Shown here: positions 5,646 to 7,005 of the stretch, in pieces
Layout: every line of letters begins with the position of its first letter
Position numbering within the stretch: position 1 is the first letter of the stretch
Source: Planctomycetota bacterium
GTDB lineage: Bacteria > Planctomycetota > UBA1135 > GCA-002686595
Direction: 5' to 3'
Assembly (NCBI GenBank): GCA_028823185.1
Contig: JAPKBY010000086.1
Location: 1 to 7,005 of the forward strand
Length of the DNA: 7,005 nucleotides
The notes under the pieces: model-generated
The model's database searches: none
Told to the model about the DNA's origin: nothing
The model's input: the letters and a program-made list of their open reading frames with translations, nothing else
Position numbers and translations under genes: made by a program

Positions 5646-6539
5646 ATGGAGATCAAAACAGTCGGCGTCGTGGGATGCGGCCTCATGGGCCATGGCATCG
5701 CACAAATCGCAGCTCAAGGCGGCCACAAGGTCATCGTCGCAGAGGCCGAACAAGGCGCCTTGGACAAAGGCCTCGGACGGATCGAGAGGTCCCTCGCGAA
5801 GCTAGCCAAGAAGCTAGTCGAGAAGGGGAAGAAGAGCGCAGAGGATGCTGAAGCCGAGGCGAAGGCCTCCTTCGAGCGCGTCTCTGGCACGCTCGACCGC
5901 TCAGAGCTCGCAGATTGTGACCTCATCGTCGAGGCCATCGTCGAGAACCTCGACGTGAAGAAGGCGCTCTTCGCTGAGCTCGGCGCGATCGCCAAGGACT
6001 CCTGCGTCTTCGCGTCAAACACCTCCTCCTTCCCCGTCGCTGAGATGGCAGCAGCCTCCGGCCGCCCCAGCCGCTTCGTCGGCCTGCACTTCTTCAACCC
6101 AGTCCAGCTCATGCGCCTCGTAGAGGTCGTGCGTACGGACGAGACGGATGAAGAGGTCTTCGCGGCAGCCAAAGCCTTCGGCGCTGCTTGCGGTAAGACC
6201 CCGGTCGCCTGCAAGGACACGCCGGGCTTTGTAGTCAACCGACTCTTGGTCCCCTACATGGTCCAGGCGCTCGAGATGCTTGACCGCGGTGACGCCTCTA
6301 AGGAGGACATCGACAACGCCATGCAGCTCGGCTGCGGGCACCCGATGGGCCCGATCACTTTGACCGACTATGTCGGTCTCGACACGACACTCTTTATTCT
6401 CCAGGGTTGGAAGGAACGTTATCCCAACGAGCCTGCCTTCGGAGTCCCCGCGATCCTTGAGCGCTATGTCGCTGAGGGCAAGCTCGGCCGCAAGGTCGGT
6501 GAGGGTTTCTATTCCTGGGACGGCGACAAGAAAGCCTGA
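5646..6539 (+). CDS. NAD-dependent (S)-3-hydroxyacyl-CoA (3-hydroxybutyryl-CoA) dehydrogenase
   Basis: Interconverts (S)-3-hydroxyacyl-CoA and 3-ketoacyl-CoA with NAD(H) in the cytoplasm. The 297-residue length is typical of the stand-alone short-chain enzyme (Hbd/PaaH/FadB2 type). The Rossmann dinucleotide motif GCGLMG is at 10-15, with acidic Glu33 at the end of the second strand favouring NAD over NADP. The catalytic set is present at family spacing: Ser127 (NTSS), His148 (GLHFFNPV), Glu160 and Asn198 (PGFVVNRLL). The C-terminal helical domain contains HPMGPITLTDYVGLD (232-246) and ends GEGFYSW. The helix around 52-75 is unusually Lys/Ala/Glu-rich but in the expected place for the HxCD alpha-helical arm. 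It lies 95 bp after the thiolase on the same strand, so the two likely share a transcript and act on consecutive intermediates. Whether it serves beta-oxidation, butyrate-type or hydroxybutyrate metabolism is not visible, since no enoyl-CoA hydratase or polymer synthase is in the window. Confidence 0.95.
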   Translation: MEIKTVGVVGCGLMGHGIAQIAAQGGHKVIVAEAEQGALDKGLGRIERSLAKLAKKLVEKGKKSAEDAEAEAKASFERVSGTLDRSELADCDLIVEAIVENLDVKKALFAELGAIAKDSCVFASNTSSFPVAEMAAASGRPSRFVGLHFFNPVQLMRLVEVVRTDETDEEVFAAAKAFGAACGKTPVACKDTPGFVVNRLLVPYMVQALEMLDRGDASKEDIDNAMQLGCGHPMGPITLTDYVGLDTTLFILQGWKERYPNEPAFGVPAILERYVAEGKLGRKVGEGFYSWDGDKKA

Positions 6540-6541
6540 GG
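6538..6541 (+). promoter_or_regulatory. Ribosome-binding site overlapping the dehydrogenase stop codon
   Basis: GAGG begins inside the TGA stop (6537-6539) and is 9 nt before ATG 6551. This arrangement favours translational coupling between the dehydrogenase and the cyclophilin gene and argues for one transcript. Confidence 0.55.
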
Positions 6542-6550
6542 CAAATACAC

Positions 6551-7005
6551 ATGATGATTCTCAACACAATCCTTCTCGCGCTCGCAAGCTCTGCCCCCGA
6601 GGCGGCGACCGAGTGGACCTGTAAGCATTCCTACGTCGCGGGCGCTCCCTTTGAGGTGAGCGTCACCATCACTGCCCCCGAGGGCGCGAGCATCCCTGCT
6701 TGGCAGCTCTCGCCTGCGGGCTTTGAGCTGGGTGGCAAGGCCTTGGCTAAGCGCGGCAAATCCACAGTCGAGCTCGCTCAAGGAGCGAAGCTGAGCCTCA
6801 GCTATGACCTCGGTCCTGCGATCGAGGCTGCTGGCGGCGCTGGTGCCGGGCCTCTTAGTCTCAGCTTTGCTGGCGGTGAGGCTCGAGAAGTGCCCATTAT
6901 CAGCGCGGCCCCTGCGGGTCTCGACTTCATGACGATGGACGCTGCAGAGCTCTCCAACTACCGCGTCGTGATGCAGACGACACAGGGCGACCTCTTTATG
7001 GAGTT
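6551..7005 (+). CDS. Exported protein with start of a cyclophilin-type peptidyl-prolyl isomerase domain, cut by window edge
   Basis: 151 residues are visible before the edge. Residues 1-19 form a short, uncharged signal-peptide-like start (MMILNTILLALASS...), with possible cleavage after an Ala near 15-19 and no lipobox Cys, so export to the periplasm is likely. Residues about 21-120 are a strand-rich region of small and polar residues (PFEVSVTITAPEG; AKLSLSYDLG; PLSLSFAGG) with a Gly/Ala linker at 93-100; I do not recognise this region. From 137 the sequence YRVVMQTTQGDLFME matches the opening strands of bacterial cyclophilins (typically V-x-x-x-T-x-x-G-x-x-x-x-E-L). A prolyl cis-trans isomerase acting on exported proteins is therefore inferred, but the catalytic Arg, Phe and His motifs lie beyond the window. 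An adjacent second ATG (6554) is also possible. It is the last gene visible in the thiolase unit. Confidence 0.75.
   Translation, partial: MMILNTILLALASSAPEAATEWTCKHSYVAGAPFEVSVTITAPEGASIPAWQLSPAGFELGGKALAKRGKSTVELAQGAKLSLSYDLGPAIEAAGGAGAGPLSLSFAGGEAREVPIISAAPAGLDFMTMDAAELSNYRVVMQTTQGDLFME

Noticed and set aside
5714..6341. Minus-strand open frames of 174 and 108 codons
   Set aside because: Complement of the 3-hydroxyacyl-CoA dehydrogenase gene; Ser/Ala-rich translations typical of shadow frames in GC-rich DNA.
1..7005. CRISPR arrays, tRNA/rRNA genes, insertion sequences, toxin-antitoxin or phage-defence cassettes
   Set aside because: No regularly spaced repeats, cloverleaf-like segments, transposase motifs or defence-type domains were seen on either strand.

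Overview
The window looks like ordinary chromosomal DNA from a GC-rich, probably Gram-negative bacterium. All seven coding regions are intact inside the window or cut only by its edges, and no mobile element, CRISPR array, tRNA or rRNA was found. The taxonomic impression is weak: the thiolase wording (QAGGGPN), the SirB1-like protein with a helical-repeat N-terminus and the secreted cyclophilin with an extra N-terminal region would suit a planctomycete-like or deltaproteobacterial/myxobacterial lineage. This is inference from protein style only.

Layout. The left edge (1-1538, minus strand) is a DEAD-box RNA helicase with Gly/Arg-rich tails at both ends; its C-terminus runs off the window. A 156-bp divergent spacer rich in small dyads separates it from an exonuclease III-type DNA repair nuclease (1695-2465, plus). 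That gene converges on a two-gene minus-strand unit, and the two stop codons are only 5 bp apart and sit inside one hairpin. The unit holds a SirB1/transglutaminase-like protein (3090-4058) followed, after a 4-nt gap, by a stand-alone LON substrate-binding-domain protein (2471-3085). A second divergent spacer (4059-4341) carries three dyads and a candidate promoter.

It leads into a plus-strand unit: a thiolase (4342-5550), an NAD-dependent (S)-3-hydroxyacyl-CoA dehydrogenase (5646-6539), and the start of an exported cyclophilin-type peptidyl-prolyl isomerase (6551 to the right edge).

How the genes fit together. The thiolase and dehydrogenase act on successive acyl-CoA intermediates (acetoacetyl-CoA/3-ketoacyl-CoA and 3-hydroxyacyl-CoA), so they plausibly form a short-chain acyl-CoA, beta-oxidation or 3-hydroxybutyryl-CoA module. 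The cyclophilin has its ribosome-binding site overlapping the dehydrogenase stop codon, so it is probably co-transcribed although functionally unrelated. The helicase and exonuclease III are housekeeping RNA and DNA metabolism genes.

I did not find a clearly new biological system. The points most worth a second look are the coupled SirB1-like/LON pair of unknown function, the unassigned N-terminal region of the exported cyclophilin, the hairpin shared by two convergent stop codons, and the dyads in front of the helicase and the thiolase.
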